Below, piece after piece: positions 8,247-17,434 of a DNA stretch of 64,000 bases. The notes beneath the pieces are model-generated. The model was not told the DNA's origin, made no database searches, and saw only the letters and a list, made by a program, of their open reading frames with translations. Origin of the DNA: Streptomyces sp. NRRL F-5122 (GTDB lineage Bacteria > Actinomycetota > Actinomycetes > Streptomycetales > Streptomycetaceae); contig NZ_LMWH01000081.1 in NCBI RefSeq assembly GCF_001507435.1, forward strand, positions 1 to 64,000, written 5' to 3'. A program made the position numbers and the translations under genes. Within the stretch, counting starts at the first letter, position 1. Every line of letters begins with the position of its first letter.

Positions 8247-8726
8247 TCAGAGCGGATTGGTGGGGTCGAACCATGTGGGTACGTCGGACAGTGCCTGCTT
8301 GATCCGGAGCAGGCCGAACTCGTTCAGTTCGGGCAGGGCGTCCACCGTGAACCAGCCGACCTCGAGCGACTCGTCGTCGTTCACACGTGCCTCACCGCCG
8401 ACGGCCCGGCAGCGGAACGTGATGTCCATGTACTGGCAGATGTCGCCGTTCATGTAGGTCACCTGTTCCAGTGCCTGCACGAGGACGACCCGTTCGGGGA
8501 CGCATCGCACCGCCGTCTCCTCGTACACCTCGCGCACCGCACAGGCCGCGGGCTGCTCCCCCGGGTCGGGGATGCCCCCGATCACCGACCACCGCCCGTT
8601 GTCGGCACGGCGCCCCAGCAGCACTCTGCCGTCGTCGTCGAAGACGACGGCCGTGACACCGGGGAGCCACAGCAGCTGATGTCCGGCCGAAGCGCGGATG
8701 GTCCGGATGAAGTCGGGAGTGGCCAT
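8247..8726 (-). CDS. Nudix hydrolase
   Basis: This 159-residue protein has a complete Nudix box (GGIPDPGEQPAACAVREVYEET) giving the metal-binding Glu residues of the REVYEE core. Nudix enzymes hydrolyse nucleoside diphosphates linked to another group; the substrate cannot be read from the sequence. It starts 9 nt after the stop of the lnt gene on the same strand, so the two are probably co-transcribed. No membrane segment or signal peptide is seen. Confidence 0.9.
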   Translation of the reverse strand: MATPDFIRTIRASAGHQLLWLPGVTAVVFDDDGRVLLGRRADNGRWSVIGGIPDPGEQPAACAVREVYEETAVRCVPERVVLVQALEQVTYMNGDICQYMDITFRCRAVGGEARVNDDESLEVGWFTVDALPELNEFGLLRIKQALSDVPTWFDPTNPL

Positions 8727-8735
8727 GGCCAGAGC

Positions 8736-10394
8736 CTAACGGGCCGACTCCGGCACCCCCGGCTCATCGACACGTACGTCCTGCGCGGCGCGCCCGCGGC
8801 GGCCGCGGATCACCGACACCGCCCCCCAGCCGAGCCCGGCGGCAGCGACCAGCACCAGCAGCATCTCCGGCAGGATGCCGAGCCGGGTGGCCGGCGTCTC
8901 GGAGGAGCGCAGCGGCACCTTCTGGACGAGTGAGGCGGCGACGAACATCCCGGTCCGCTGGGTGATCTTCCCGTCCGGCATGATCACGGCGCTGACACCG
9001 CTGGTCACGGGCACGGTGACGGTGCGACTGTGCTCCACCGCCCGCACCCGGGACATGGCGAGCTGCTGGTAGGTCATCTCGCTGCGGTCGAAGGTCGCGT
9101 TGTTGCTCGGGACCGAGATCAGTTGCGCCCCGTCGAGGACGGTGCTGCGCACGGTCCAGTCGAAGGCCGCTTCGTAGCAGGTCACCAGGCCGACCTTGGC
9201 GTCCGCCATGGTGAAGACGCCCGGCTTGTGCCCCCGGCTGAAGTCCTGGCGCACCATCGACGTCCAGTTCTTGTTGATGACACCGAGCAGCGAGCGCAGC
9301 GGCAGATACTCGCCGAAGGGCTGCACCTGCCGCTTGTCGTAGGTGTCCACCGGGCCCTTGTCGGGATCCCACAGGATCTGCTCGTTGTAGAGCTTGCCCC
9401 CGCGCTCGACCACTCCGCCCACGGAGATGGGCACGCCGATCGCCTTCGCGGCGCCTTCGATCACGGCGGCGGCGTCGGGATTGGCGAAGGGGTCGACATC
9501 CGAGGAGTTCTCGGGCCACAGCACCAGATCGGGCTTCGGTACCTTGCCCTCCCTGACCTGCTCGGCCAGACGCTCGGTCTCCCGCGCGTGGTAGTCGAGG
9601 ACGGCACGCCGCTGCGCGTTGAACTCGAGCCCGGCGCGCGGCACGTTGCCCTGGACGACGGCGACGGTGGCGGTCCCGTTCTCGGCCTTGTCGCTGACCA
9701 GGGAACGCGCGGCCACGGCGCCGAGCACGGGAGCGGCGACACTGATCAGTGCGACGACGGCCGCCCCGCGCCAGGGCCCCGCGCCGCGGCGCCCGTCCAC
9801 GGCGACGCGCACGATCTCGTAGAGACCGAATCCGCACAGCACGACCGCGAAGCCCAGCACCGGGGTGCCGCCGACGGCGGCGAGGGGCAGAAAGACGCCG
9901 TCGGCCTGACCGAAGGCGATCTTCCCCCAGGGAAAGCCGCCGAACGGCGCACGGGCCCGTGCGGCCTCTCCCGCGATCCACACCGCGGCCGCCCACACCG
10001 GCCAGGCGGGCAGCCGCGAGACCAGCACGACGCCCGCGCCGACGAGCGCGACGAACAGGGCCTCCACCGCGACCAGCGCGAGCCATGGACCGGAACCGAC
10101 CTCGACGCCGGTCCAGACGAGCAGCGGAAGCAGAAAACCGAGACCGAACAGATAGCCGAGGCCGAGGCCCGCCTTCCAGGTGCGGCCGCGCAGACTCCAG
10201 CCGAACACGGCGAAGGCCGGCAGCGCCAGCCACCACAGCGTCCGGGGCGGAAAGCTGACGTACAGCAGCACTCCGGAGAGCGCCGCGGCTGCGGCAGGAA
10301 CGAGGCGGCGAACCCGGCGCACGGCACGGGGTGCCCCTGCGGACCGCGGTTCGAGCCGCTCCGGCCCGCCCACGGAAGTAGCGGTGACGGTCAC
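8736..10394 (-). CDS. lnt: Apolipoprotein N-acyltransferase
   Basis: This 552-residue membrane protein has about eight N-terminal hydrophobic helices and a C-terminal periplasmic-type nitrilase domain. The catalytic triad is visible: Glu in LVLWPENSSD, Lys in YDKRQVQPFGEYLP and Cys in VGLVTCYEAAFDW. The enzyme adds a third acyl chain to the N-terminal Cys of lipoproteins; streptomycetes and mycobacteria are known to carry such enzymes although they are Gram-positive. The start is a GTG at 10394. It forms an operon with the downstream Nudix gene. Confidence 0.93.
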   Translation of the reverse strand: MTVTATSVGGPERLEPRSAGAPRAVRRVRRLVPAAAAALSGVLLYVSFPPRTLWWLALPAFAVFGWSLRGRTWKAGLGLGYLFGLGFLLPLLVWTGVEVGSGPWLALVAVEALFVALVGAGVVLVSRLPAWPVWAAAVWIAGEAARARAPFGGFPWGKIAFGQADGVFLPLAAVGGTPVLGFAVVLCGFGLYEIVRVAVDGRRGAGPWRGAAVVALISVAAPVLGAVAARSLVSDKAENGTATVAVVQGNVPRAGLEFNAQRRAVLDYHARETERLAEQVREGKVPKPDLVLWPENSSDVDPFANPDAAAVIEGAAKAIGVPISVGGVVERGGKLYNEQILWDPDKGPVDTYDKRQVQPFGEYLPLRSLLGVINKNWTSMVRQDFSRGHKPGVFTMADAKVGLVTCYEAAFDWTVRSTVLDGAQLISVPSNNATFDRSEMTYQQLAMSRVRAVEHSRTVTVPVTSGVSAVIMPDGKITQRTGMFVAASLVQKVPLRSSETPATRLGILPEMLLVLVAAAGLGWGAVSVIRGRRGRAAQDVRVDEPGVPESAR

Positions 10395-10614
10395 CCGGGG
10401 AGTCTACGGCGCGTGACCGAACCCCCGACAGCTCGGTTCGGGCGCATCCGGGCCACCCCGTCCCCGTTCGGGGCGTTGGCTCCCCTCCATCCGGTGCATC
10501 GTTCCTGCGCAACTCATCCACAAACCGGCGCATCACCCGTTACCGTGTGCCCGAGCCTGTGAGGTGCGGCCGGATGCGGCCGGACGGTCGGGCCCGGCAC
10601 AGGGGGGTGGCGGG

Positions 10615-11670
10615 GTGGAATCCATGGGGACGGAGTCCGCGACCGGGGCCGCGGACGCGGAAGACGACAGACGAAACGTTTCTGATACGGCGGGCGTCCT
10701 GGTGCTCGGCGCCTGCGCCGCATGGTCGCTGATCACGGCGGGCGCACACGGCGGCAGGCCCGAGGGTTTTCTGCTCGCCGTGCTCGCGGTCGCCGCGGGT
10801 TATGCGGCCGGACGGATACTGGGAGCTCTTCTGCCGTTCGCCGCTCCTGCCGCGGGGGCCCTGGCCGGCCTGGGGCTGGCCCTCGCCGCACCACATGCCA
10901 CGGCAGGACCGCAGGTCGTGACGCCCCCCGGGGACACCGGTGCGATCGCCGCGCTGCTCGCGCTGTCCACGGGGGCCGCCTGCTGCGCCGCCTGGGCGGC
11001 CCGGTTCCCGGCGCAGCGGCTGGCGCTCCGGTCGGCGGCCCTGGGAATCGCGGTGGTGGCGGCGGCGCTCGGCTCGACAACGGGCCTGGTCGCCTCCGCC
11101 GGGGTCCTGCTGTGCTCGCTCGCCGCCGACCGGATGCGGCATCGCGCCCTCGCGCTGTCGGGTCTCGCACTCGTGGCGGTCCTGGTGACGGGGACGACCT
11201 GGGCGGTCGCCGGGAACGTACTGCCCGACGGGCTCGGCTCCTATCTCGAGGACCAGCTCGGCCCGCACCGGGTCCTGCTCTGGCGGGACGCGCTCACGCT
11301 CGCTCACCGCGACCCCGCGCTCGGCGCAGGCCCCGGGCGCTTCGGGGAGCTGAGTCCCACAGCCGCGCAGTCCCTCCTGCCCGACGGCAAGCCCCACTCC
11401 GCGCCGCTGCAACTGGCCGCCGAACAGGGAGTGACCGGAGTGGCACTGCTCGCGGCGGTCTTCTGCTGGGTGCTGTACGCACTGCGGCGCACCGGGCGCC
11501 CCACTCCCGTCGCGCTGACGGGGGGCGCCACGCTGACCGCGCTCGCCGTGATCGCGTCGGTGGGCAACGCGTTGAGCTTCACCGCGGTGACGGCGGGAAC
11601 AGGTCTGCTCGCCGGCATCGCGACGGCACACCCTCTGGCGGACGAGGGAGGTGCGCGGACGCAGACTTGA
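10615..11670 (+). CDS. O-antigen-ligase/Wzy-like polytopic membrane protein
   Basis: This 351-residue protein has about ten hydrophobic helices. Near residue 220 it carries the segment LLWRDALTLAHRDPALGAGPGRFGE, which matches the Wzy_C signature of O-antigen ligases and polymerases (W.a...f...P..G.G...f). These membrane glycosyltransferases join sugar chains to lipid or protein carriers. It is shorter than most family members. The GTG at 10615 has AGGGGGG upstream; an ATG at 10624 is possible. It is divergent from lnt across 220 bp. The acceptor is unknown. Confidence 0.75.
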   Translation: MESMGTESATGAADAEDDRRNVSDTAGVLVLGACAAWSLITAGAHGGRPEGFLLAVLAVAAGYAAGRILGALLPFAAPAAGALAGLGLALAAPHATAGPQVVTPPGDTGAIAALLALSTGAACCAAWAARFPAQRLALRSAALGIAVVAAALGSTTGLVASAGVLLCSLAADRMRHRALALSGLALVAVLVTGTTWAVAGNVLPDGLGSYLEDQLGPHRVLLWRDALTLAHRDPALGAGPGRFGELSPTAAQSLLPDGKPHSAPLQLAAEQGVTGVALLAAVFCWVLYALRRTGRPTPVALTGGATLTALAVIASVGNALSFTAVTAGTGLLAGIATAHPLADEGGARTQT

Positions 11671-11745
11671 GGGGTGCTCCGCCGGGGTGGACACACCGGG
11701 TGCCCGAGGTGAGGCAAGAAACGGCGGACCGTCCGGCCGCACGGG

Positions 11746-12279
11746 TCAGTGCGTGGCGCCCGGCAGGCTCGGGTGCAGCCGGGCGCGGATGACCCGTACC
11801 GCCGTCTCGGCGTTGTCGACGGTGATCGTGAACGTGTGACCGTCCCACAGCCGCAGGACCACGCCCTCACCGCGCCGGACCACGACGGCCGTGCCCTTCT
11901 CGGGACGCCAGCGGTAGCCCCAACCGCCCCACTGCCGGGGAGTGACCCTGGGCGCGAACTCGGCCCCGGCCACGAGCGAGAGGGGGATGCGGCGGCGGGG
12001 GACGCCGATGTGGCCGCATCTGACCTCGAGGCAGTCCTTGTCGACCTTCACCGCCACGTGCACGAACGCGAGCGTTCCGAACAGGACCAGCAGCCCGGCC
12101 GCGATACAGCCGACGACGGACATCACCAGGGGGACGATGCCGGACGTCCACGCCGATTCGACCGCCAGCGCGATGCCGAGCGCCATACAGGCGGCACCGC
12201 CGAGCGCCAGCAGCCACTGGGCACGATTGGTCGCACGCCCCGTCCAGATATCGGGGTCGCCCTGGGGAAGGTCCCTCAT
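11746..12279 (-). CDS. Membrane protein with two TM helices and a PH-like domain
   Basis: This 177-residue protein has an N-terminal pair of hydrophobic helices (about residues 22-42 and 47-75) followed by a soluble beta-rich region (VDKDCLEVRCGHIGVPRRRIPLSLVAGAEF, then WGGWGYRW). The layout, including the R.RIPL....A motif and the GWGYR motif, resembles bacterial PH-like domain membrane proteins. Function is unknown. It follows the racemase gene by 94 bp on the same strand. Confidence 0.75.
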   Translation of the reverse strand: MRDLPQGDPDIWTGRATNRAQWLLALGGAACMALGIALAVESAWTSGIVPLVMSVVGCIAAGLLVLFGTLAFVHVAVKVDKDCLEVRCGHIGVPRRRIPLSLVAGAEFAPRVTPRQWGGWGYRWRPEKGTAVVVRRGEGVVLRLWDGHTFTITVDNAETAVRVIRARLHPSLPGATH

Positions 12280-12373
12280 GCATCGAGAGTACCCAGCTTC
12301 CGGAACGCGGGCACCAGGTCGCGCAGAGTCACTGAGTCCGGCGCCGGTTCTGTAAAGGGGAGCAGTGCGCCCC

Positions 12374-13159
12374 TCAGCGTGCGGGGCTGACCGCCTGGAG
12401 AAGCCTGCCTTCGGGATACGTCAGCGCCTCGGCGGGCAGCACGCCCTCACGACCGCTCAGGAGCACCGCGAGACCGCCCACGGCGGGGGCGTCCGGCGCC
12501 GCGGTCTCCCCGAGGCGGCGCAGCGCCTGCGCGGCCACCGCTCCGGCGGTCCCGTGCAGGATCAGCGGGGCGCGGCCCGGCCTCTGGAGAGCCGTACGGA
12601 TGGGTTCGGCCACCAGTTCGTAATTGGTGCAGCCGAGGACGACGGTCGTGACGTCCTCGGGGGTCAGTGCCGCGGCCCTGGCGACGGCGGCCTCGACGGC
12701 CGGGCGGTCGACATGGTGCACGGCGTCGGCGAGCCCGGGGCACGGCACCTCGGCCACGGTCACCCCGTCGGCGAAGTCCCGGATGAGTCCGCGCTGGTAG
12801 GCACTCCCCGTGGTGGCGGGCGTGGCCCAGATCGCGACGGGTCCGCCGCCCGCTGCGGCCGGCTTGATCGCCGGCACCGTGCCGATGACGGGGAGATCGG
12901 GCTCGAAACGGGCACGCAGCGCGGGCAGGGAGTGCACGGATGCTGTGTTGCAGGCGACGATCAGCACATCGGGACGGTGTGCGGCGGCCGCCTCGGCGAC
13001 GGCCAGGGCGCGGGCGGTGATGTCCTCGGGGGTGCGCGGGCCCCAGGGCATCCCGTCGGGGTCCCAGGAGAGGACGAGATCCGCGTCGGGCCGCAGTCTG
13101 CGTACCGCTGCGGCGGCCGGAAGGAGGCCGAGTCCGGAGTCCATGAGCGCGATCTTCAC
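12374..13159 (-). CDS. Aspartate/glutamate racemase family protein
   Basis: This 261-residue protein has the family fold, with the start MDSGLGLL and the two catalytic Cys motifs VACNTASVHS and VLGCTNYELV. In glutamate racemase these are the paired proton donors and acceptors; here the second motif reads GCTNYEL instead of the usual GCTHYPL, losing the His. It may be a diverged MurI paralogue or a racemase for another amino acid. A main-chain MurI would be expected elsewhere in the genome. It is divergent from the glycosyltransferase gene across 57 bp. Confidence 0.85.
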   Translation of the reverse strand: MKIALMDSGLGLLPAAAAVRRLRPDADLVLSWDPDGMPWGPRTPEDITARALAVAEAAAAHRPDVLIVACNTASVHSLPALRARFEPDLPVIGTVPAIKPAAAGGGPVAIWATPATTGSAYQRGLIRDFADGVTVAEVPCPGLADAVHHVDRPAVEAAVARAAALTPEDVTTVVLGCTNYELVAEPIRTALQRPGRAPLILHGTAGAVAAQALRRLGETAAPDAPAVGGLAVLLSGREGVLPAEALTYPEGRLLQAVSPAR

Positions 13160-13216
13160 CCGGCCACGATAGACGATGTGCCACGGTCGGCCATCGTGGT
13201 GGGGCAGACTGCGCGC

Positions 13217-14392
13217 GTGAGCGCCATCGTGTGGACTGCCGCGCTATCACTCGCGGCCTGGTTGTGGTTGCTGCTGTGCCAGGGCTTCTTCTGGCGTACG
13301 GACGTGCGACTGCCGGCCCGCCGGAACCCCGGCGACTGGCCGTCCGTCTGCATCGTCGTGCCCGCACGCGACGAGGCAGCGGTACTGGAGCGGAGCCTGC
13401 CCTCGCTGCTCGCGCAGGACTATCCCGGACGTGCCGAGGTCTTCCTGATCGACGACGGCAGTTCGGACGGCACCGGGGAGCTGGCCCGCGACCTCGCCGA
13501 GCGGCACGGCGGGCTGCCGCTGACCGTCGACTCGCCCGGCGAACCGCCGGCCGGCTGGACCGGAAAACTGTGGGCCGTGCGCCACGGGATCGCCCTCGCA
13601 CGTGTGCGTGAACCCGAGTATCTCCTGCTCACGGATGCCGATATCGCTCATGCCCCCGACAGTCTGCGGGAGCTGGTGGCGTCCGCGCGCACCGGCGGCT
13701 TCGACCTCGTCTCACAGATGGCCCGGCTCCGGGTGGAGAGCGTGTGGGAGCGACTCGTCGTCCCCGCGTTCGTGTACTTCTTCGCCCAGCTGTACCCCTT
13801 CCGCCGGATCGCGGTGCCCGGGAGCCGAACGGCGGCCGCGGCAGGCGGTTGCGTGCTGCTGCGCACCGAGGCGGCCGGGCGTGCGCGTATCCCCGATGCC
13901 ATCCGGCAGGCGGTCATCGACGACGTGGCGCTCGCACGAGCGGTCAAGAACGGCGGCGGCCGCATCTGGCTGGGGCTCGCCGACCGCGTCGAGAGCGTGC
14001 GGCCGTATCCGCGGCTGCACGACCTGTGGCGGATGGTCTCCCGCAGCGCCTACGCCCAACTGCGCCACAATCCGCTGCTCCTGGCCGGCACGGTGCTCGG
14101 ACTGGCCCTCGTCTATCTGGTTCCGTCGGCCGCCCTGATCGCCGGGATCGTCACCGGGAACCTTGCGGCGGTGGTGATCGGCGGGCTGGCGAAACTGGTG
14201 ATGACGGCGACGTACCTCCCGATGCTGCGCTACTACCGCCAGCCGCCGCTGCTCGCGCTGTCGCTGCCGGTCACGGCGTTGCTGTATCTGTTCATGACGG
14301 TCGACTCGGCGGTGCAACACTACCGGGGGCGAGGTGCGGCCTGGAAGGGCCGCACCTACGCGCGCCCGGACGCGGCGTTCGAGGAGCGGTGA
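13217..14392 (+). CDS. HpnB-like family 2 glycosyltransferase, membrane-anchored
   Basis: This 391-residue protein begins with a membrane helix, followed by a GT2 domain (VCIVVPARDEAAVLERSLPS, FLIDDGSSDGT, LLLTDADIAH) and C-terminal helices. The segment PPAGWTGKLWAVRHGI and the RRIAVPGSRTAAAAGGCVLL stretch match the hopene-associated glycosyltransferase HpnB group. No squalene-hopene cyclase is nearby, so a hopanoid role is only suggested. The GTG at 13217 is chosen because the hydrophobic N-terminus begins there; the frame is open far upstream but crosses the racemase gene. Confidence 0.82.
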   Translation: MSAIVWTAALSLAAWLWLLLCQGFFWRTDVRLPARRNPGDWPSVCIVVPARDEAAVLERSLPSLLAQDYPGRAEVFLIDDGSSDGTGELARDLAERHGGLPLTVDSPGEPPAGWTGKLWAVRHGIALARVREPEYLLLTDADIAHAPDSLRELVASARTGGFDLVSQMARLRVESVWERLVVPAFVYFFAQLYPFRRIAVPGSRTAAAAGGCVLLRTEAAGRARIPDAIRQAVIDDVALARAVKNGGGRIWLGLADRVESVRPYPRLHDLWRMVSRSAYAQLRHNPLLLAGTVLGLALVYLVPSAALIAGIVTGNLAAVVIGGLAKLVMTATYLPMLRYYRQPPLLALSLPVTALLYLFMTVDSAVQHYRGRGAAWKGRTYARPDAAFEER

Positions 14393-14398
14393 AACGGG

Positions 14399-14418
14399 CC
14401 GGTCGCAGGGCCGACCGG
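14399..14418. terminator. Hairpin after the glycosyltransferase gene
   Basis: The perfect 7-bp stem CCGGTCG/CGACCGG with a 6-nt loop lies 7 nt after the stop, between convergent genes and just before the TerD gene 3' end. Confidence 0.5.
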
Positions 14419-14423
14419 TCGCG

Positions 14424-15806
14424 TCATTTTCTGCCCGGGGTCCAGTTCATGCCCCACCCGTAGGCGCGGTCGATCGTGCGCTGTGGGCTGACCCCGCGCT
14501 CCGGAACGAGGTAGCGGGCCTCGCGCTGGACGATCAGGTCGCCGCCGGAGTTGGTGATGAGGGCGAGGGCGCACACGGTCGAGGGCACCGTGCACTCGTC
14601 GAGGGAGAACTCGACGGGTGCGCCGTGCTGCGGCTGGAGCGTGACCGTGGCGTGCAGGTCGGCGAAGGAGCGGGCGCCTTCGTAGATGGTCACGAAGATG
14701 AGAATGCGCCTGAAGCTCTGCGTGCGGTCGAGGTTGACGGTGAGGTTCTCGCCGGTCTCCACCGCTCCGGTGCGGTCGTCGCCGTCGAGGTGGATGTACG
14801 GCGGATGGTGCAGCGAGCCGAAGGCGTTGCCGAGCGCCTGGACGACTCCCTTGCTGCCGTCGGACAGTTCGAACAGGGCGCACAGGTCAAGATCGAGGTC
14901 CGAGTGCCGGGCCACGGCCCGGCCGCGCTTGCTGCCCCAGCCGGAAAACTGTTTATGCACCTGCCAGTTGAGGTTCACGCGCATGAAACCGGACGTTCCG
15001 CCCTGTTTGCTGAGCGAGACCGAGGGGGCCTGCTTGGTGAGCGTGACCTTGGTGAGGCGGACGGGGGCCGGGGGCACCGGAGCAGCGGCGGCCGGCACGG
15101 GCGCGGGCGCACCGTAGGGCCCCGTCGGAGCGGGTGGCGGCGGCCCGTACGGGGAGGTGGGCGGCACCGCGGTCACCGGGGGCGCAGGCACCGCCACGGG
15201 CGGCATCGGCGGCGGGGGCACCGTGACCGGCGCAGCCGGCCGGTCGGTACGCGGGGCGGGCGGAGAAGGCGGCGCCGCGCGCTGCGGCTCGTCCACCGTG
15301 ATGCCGTAGTCCGTGGCCAGCCCCTCGAGCCCACTGCTGTAGCCCTGCCCGACGGCACGGAACTTCCAGGCGCCCTGGCGACGGTAGAACTCCCCCAGCA
15401 CGAAGGCGGTCTCTACGCCCGCCGCGGGGTCGAAGCGTGCGATCTCCGTGCCCTGCTGCGCGTCCAGCACACGGATGGCGAGCCCGGGCACCTGCCCGAA
15501 CGTGCCCCCGTCGGCGGAGGCGGCGAGCACCACGGTCTCGATCGCAGGCTCCACGCGCGCGAGATCGACCACGAGCGTGTCCGTCACCTGCCCGCCGGCG
15601 TTCCGCTTGCCTTCGTGGCGCACCGCACCCGAGGAGTGCGTGGGCTGGTTGTAGAAGACGAAGTCCCCGTCGGTCCGGACCTTCCCGGAGATCAGCAGCA
15701 GTGCCGAGGCGTCCACGTCGGGCACGCCGGGTCCTGGGCGCCAGCCCAGTTCGACGCGCAGTGCCGCCGTCGGCACTTGAAGGTTGGATCCTTTCGACAT
15801 TGACAT
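14424..15806 (-). CDS. TerD-family protein with Pro-rich linker and TerA-like C-terminal domain
   Basis: This 460-residue protein has an N-terminal TerD domain ([56 protein letters not shown]), with the Asp-rich turns that bind calcium in TerD. A linker of about 90 residues is rich in Pro, Ala and Val. The C-terminal domain ([60 protein letters not shown]) is the TerA-type paralogue fold. The family is tied to tellurite resistance and stress but its biochemistry is open. The ATG at 15806 has GGGGGCGGA upstream; 15800 is possible. Confidence 0.88.
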   Translation of the reverse strand: MSMSKGSNLQVPTAALRVELGWRPGPGVPDVDASALLLISGKVRTDGDFVFYNQPTHSSGAVRHEGKRNAGGQVTDTLVVDLARVEPAIETVVLAASADGGTFGQVPGLAIRVLDAQQGTEIARFDPAAGVETAFVLGEFYRRQGAWKFRAVGQGYSSGLEGLATDYGITVDEPQRAAPPSPPAPRTDRPAAPVTVPPPPMPPVAVPAPPVTAVPPTSPYGPPPPAPTGPYGAPAPVPAAAAPVPPAPVRLTKVTLTKQAPSVSLSKQGGTSGFMRVNLNWQVHKQFSGWGSKRGRAVARHSDLDLDLCALFELSDGSKGVVQALGNAFGSLHHPPYIHLDGDDRTGAVETGENLTVNLDRTQSFRRILIFVTIYEGARSFADLHATVTLQPQHGAPVEFSLDECTVPSTVCALALITNSGGDLIVQREARYLVPERGVSPQRTIDRAYGWGMNWTPGRK

Positions 15807-16086
15807 GTCCGCCCCCATCACGTGGTGCCGCACCGGGACCGAGGCCCGGAACGGTCCGTTGCAACCGTCGCGGTCAACCTATTCCCCCGGAGCCCGAACT
15901 CCCATGACCCCGACCGCGGGACCACCGGCCAACCCCCGGTAACCCACCGGGAACTCGGCCTTTACACGTTCTCAACCCCGCTCATTGCCCTTTTTTGCCA
16001 AGTTCGCTCGCATTGGGGATCCCGCGTCACCCCGGACACGGAAAACAACCCTCTTATCGGTCTCCCCAACCAGCACATCGTGGGCT

Positions 16087-16092
16087 TAACTT
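16087..16092 (+). promoter_or_regulatory. Candidate -10 element of a leaderless promoter
   Basis: TAACTT ends 7 nt before the ATG at 16100 and no ribosome binding site precedes that ATG. This geometry fits a transcript that begins at the start codon, which is common in actinomycetes. No clear -35 box is visible. Confidence 0.4.
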
Positions 16093-16099
16093 ATGTGCC

Positions 16100-16555
16100 A
16101 TGACCTCCCCCCGCTCCACCTATGGCGGCGGCTACTACTCCGCGTCGCCCTTCCCGGACACTCCGATCTACGACAGGCTCGTCGCCGAGCGGGGAACCCC
16201 GCAGATCGCCCCGATCCGGGTCCCCTCCGCGTACGACATCCCGGGCAGCAATCTGCCCGCGCTGCCGTCGGCGCTTCCCGCGCTGCCGGCCGCCCCCTCC
16301 CCCCAGGTCCCCTCCTACGGCTACCCGCAGGCGGCCCCGCATCCTGCGCCCCTGCAGCAGGCCCCCACCGCGTACATCCCGCAGCAGGCGGCCGGCCCCC
16401 GTGGCTACCCTGCCCAGCAGCAGATGCAGCCTCCGCGCCCCATGGGCACGGGCTACGAGGCGATGCGCCCCGCCGCACCCCGCCCCGCCGCACCCCGACC
16501 GGCCCCGGCGCCGTACCAGGACCCGTACAACAACGGGCAGTACCGCGGATACTGA
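16100..16555 (+). CDS. Pro/Tyr/Gln-rich DUF6643-like protein
   Basis: This 151-residue protein is largely of low complexity: a conserved-looking N-terminus (STYGGGYYSASPFPDTPIYD RLVAE) followed by Pro-, Ala-, Gln- and Tyr-rich sequence with AAPRPAAPRPAPAP runs. There is no membrane segment and no catalytic motif. I believe it matches the Streptomyces DUF6643 group; the function is unknown. It is divergent from the TerD/TerA gene and probably translated from a leaderless mRNA. Confidence 0.8.
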   Translation: MTSPRSTYGGGYYSASPFPDTPIYDRLVAERGTPQIAPIRVPSAYDIPGSNLPALPSALPALPAAPSPQVPSYGYPQAAPHPAPLQQAPTAYIPQQAAGPRGYPAQQQMQPPRPMGTGYEAMRPAAPRPAAPRPAPAPYQDPYNNGQYRGY

Positions 16556-16603
16556 TCCACTTCACGGGATGAGGCCGTCGGCCCTCGATGGGACGATGGC
16601 CTC

Positions 16604-17434
16604 ATGCCGAATCCAGTACTGCACTCCCTTCATGTCCACCCGGTCAAGGCACTGCGGGGCCAGGCACCCCACGAGGCCGTGGTGGAGCCTTGGGGGCTGG
16701 CCGGGGACCGGCGCTGGGCACTGATCGACGAGTCCGGCCGGGTCGTCACACAACGCGAACACCCCCACCTGGCGTTGGCCGCCGCCGAGCTGCTGGCCGG
16801 CGGCGCGATCCGTGTGTCCGCACCCGGCCTGGACCCGCTGACCGTGGCCGTCCCCGACCCGTCCGGCGGTACGACGACGGCCAAGTGGGCGGGAGACAAG
16901 ATCGAGACGATCGCCGTCGGCCGCGCCGCGGACGACTGGTTCAGCACGTACGTCGGCGAGGGCGTGCGCCTCGTCCACCTGGACGATCCGGCCGTCCGCC
17001 GGCCCATCCACGACCCGCCCTTCGGGCGCCCCGGTGAGACCGTCAGCCTGGCCGACGGCTACCCGCTGCTGCTCACGACGCTCTCGTCCCTGGACGCCCT
17101 GAACTCCCTGATCGCGCAGGGCGACCACGCCGCAGAGGGCCCGCTGCCCATGAACCGTTTCCGGCCGAACGTCGTCGTGGCCGGAACGCGGCCCTGGGCC
17201 GAGGACGACTGGACGCGGATCGCCGTCGGAGAGGTCGTCTTCCGGGTCGCCAAGCTGTGCGGGCGCTGCGTCGTGACCACCACGGACCAGGCCACCGCCG
17301 AGCGGGGCAAGGAACCGCTGCGCACCCTCGCCCGCCATCGGCGGGTCGGCGGCAAGCTGGCCTTCGGGCAGAACCTGGTGCCGCAGTCGCCGGGCACCAT
17401 CCGCCTCGGCGACCCCGTCACCATCCTCGACTGA
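16604..17434 (+). CDS. MOSC-domain protein (YcbX/mARC type)
   Basis: This 276-residue protein has the N-terminal beta-barrel segment (LHVHPVKALRG ... EPWGLAGDRRWALID) and a C-terminal MOSC domain with the conserved Cys in AKLCGRCVVTTTDQ, which in this family binds or receives sulfur at the molybdenum cofactor. Members such as YcbX and the mARC proteins reduce N-hydroxylated compounds. There is no ferredoxin domain here, so an electron donor must come from elsewhere. The start is 48 nt after the preceding gene. Confidence 0.9.
   Translation: MPNPVLHSLHVHPVKALRGQAPHEAVVEPWGLAGDRRWALIDESGRVVTQREHPHLALAAAELLAGGAIRVSAPGLDPLTVAVPDPSGGTTTAKWAGDKIETIAVGRAADDWFSTYVGEGVRLVHLDDPAVRRPIHDPPFGRPGETVSLADGYPLLLTTLSSLDALNSLIAQGDHAAEGPLPMNRFRPNVVVAGTRPWAEDDWTRIAVGEVVFRVAKLCGRCVVTTTDQATAERGKEPLRTLARHRRVGGKLAFGQNLVPQSPGTIRLGDPVTILD

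Noticed and set aside
12365..13216. In-frame upstream extension of the glycosyltransferase
   Set aside because: It runs antisense to the racemase gene and would place the membrane anchor in the middle of the protein.
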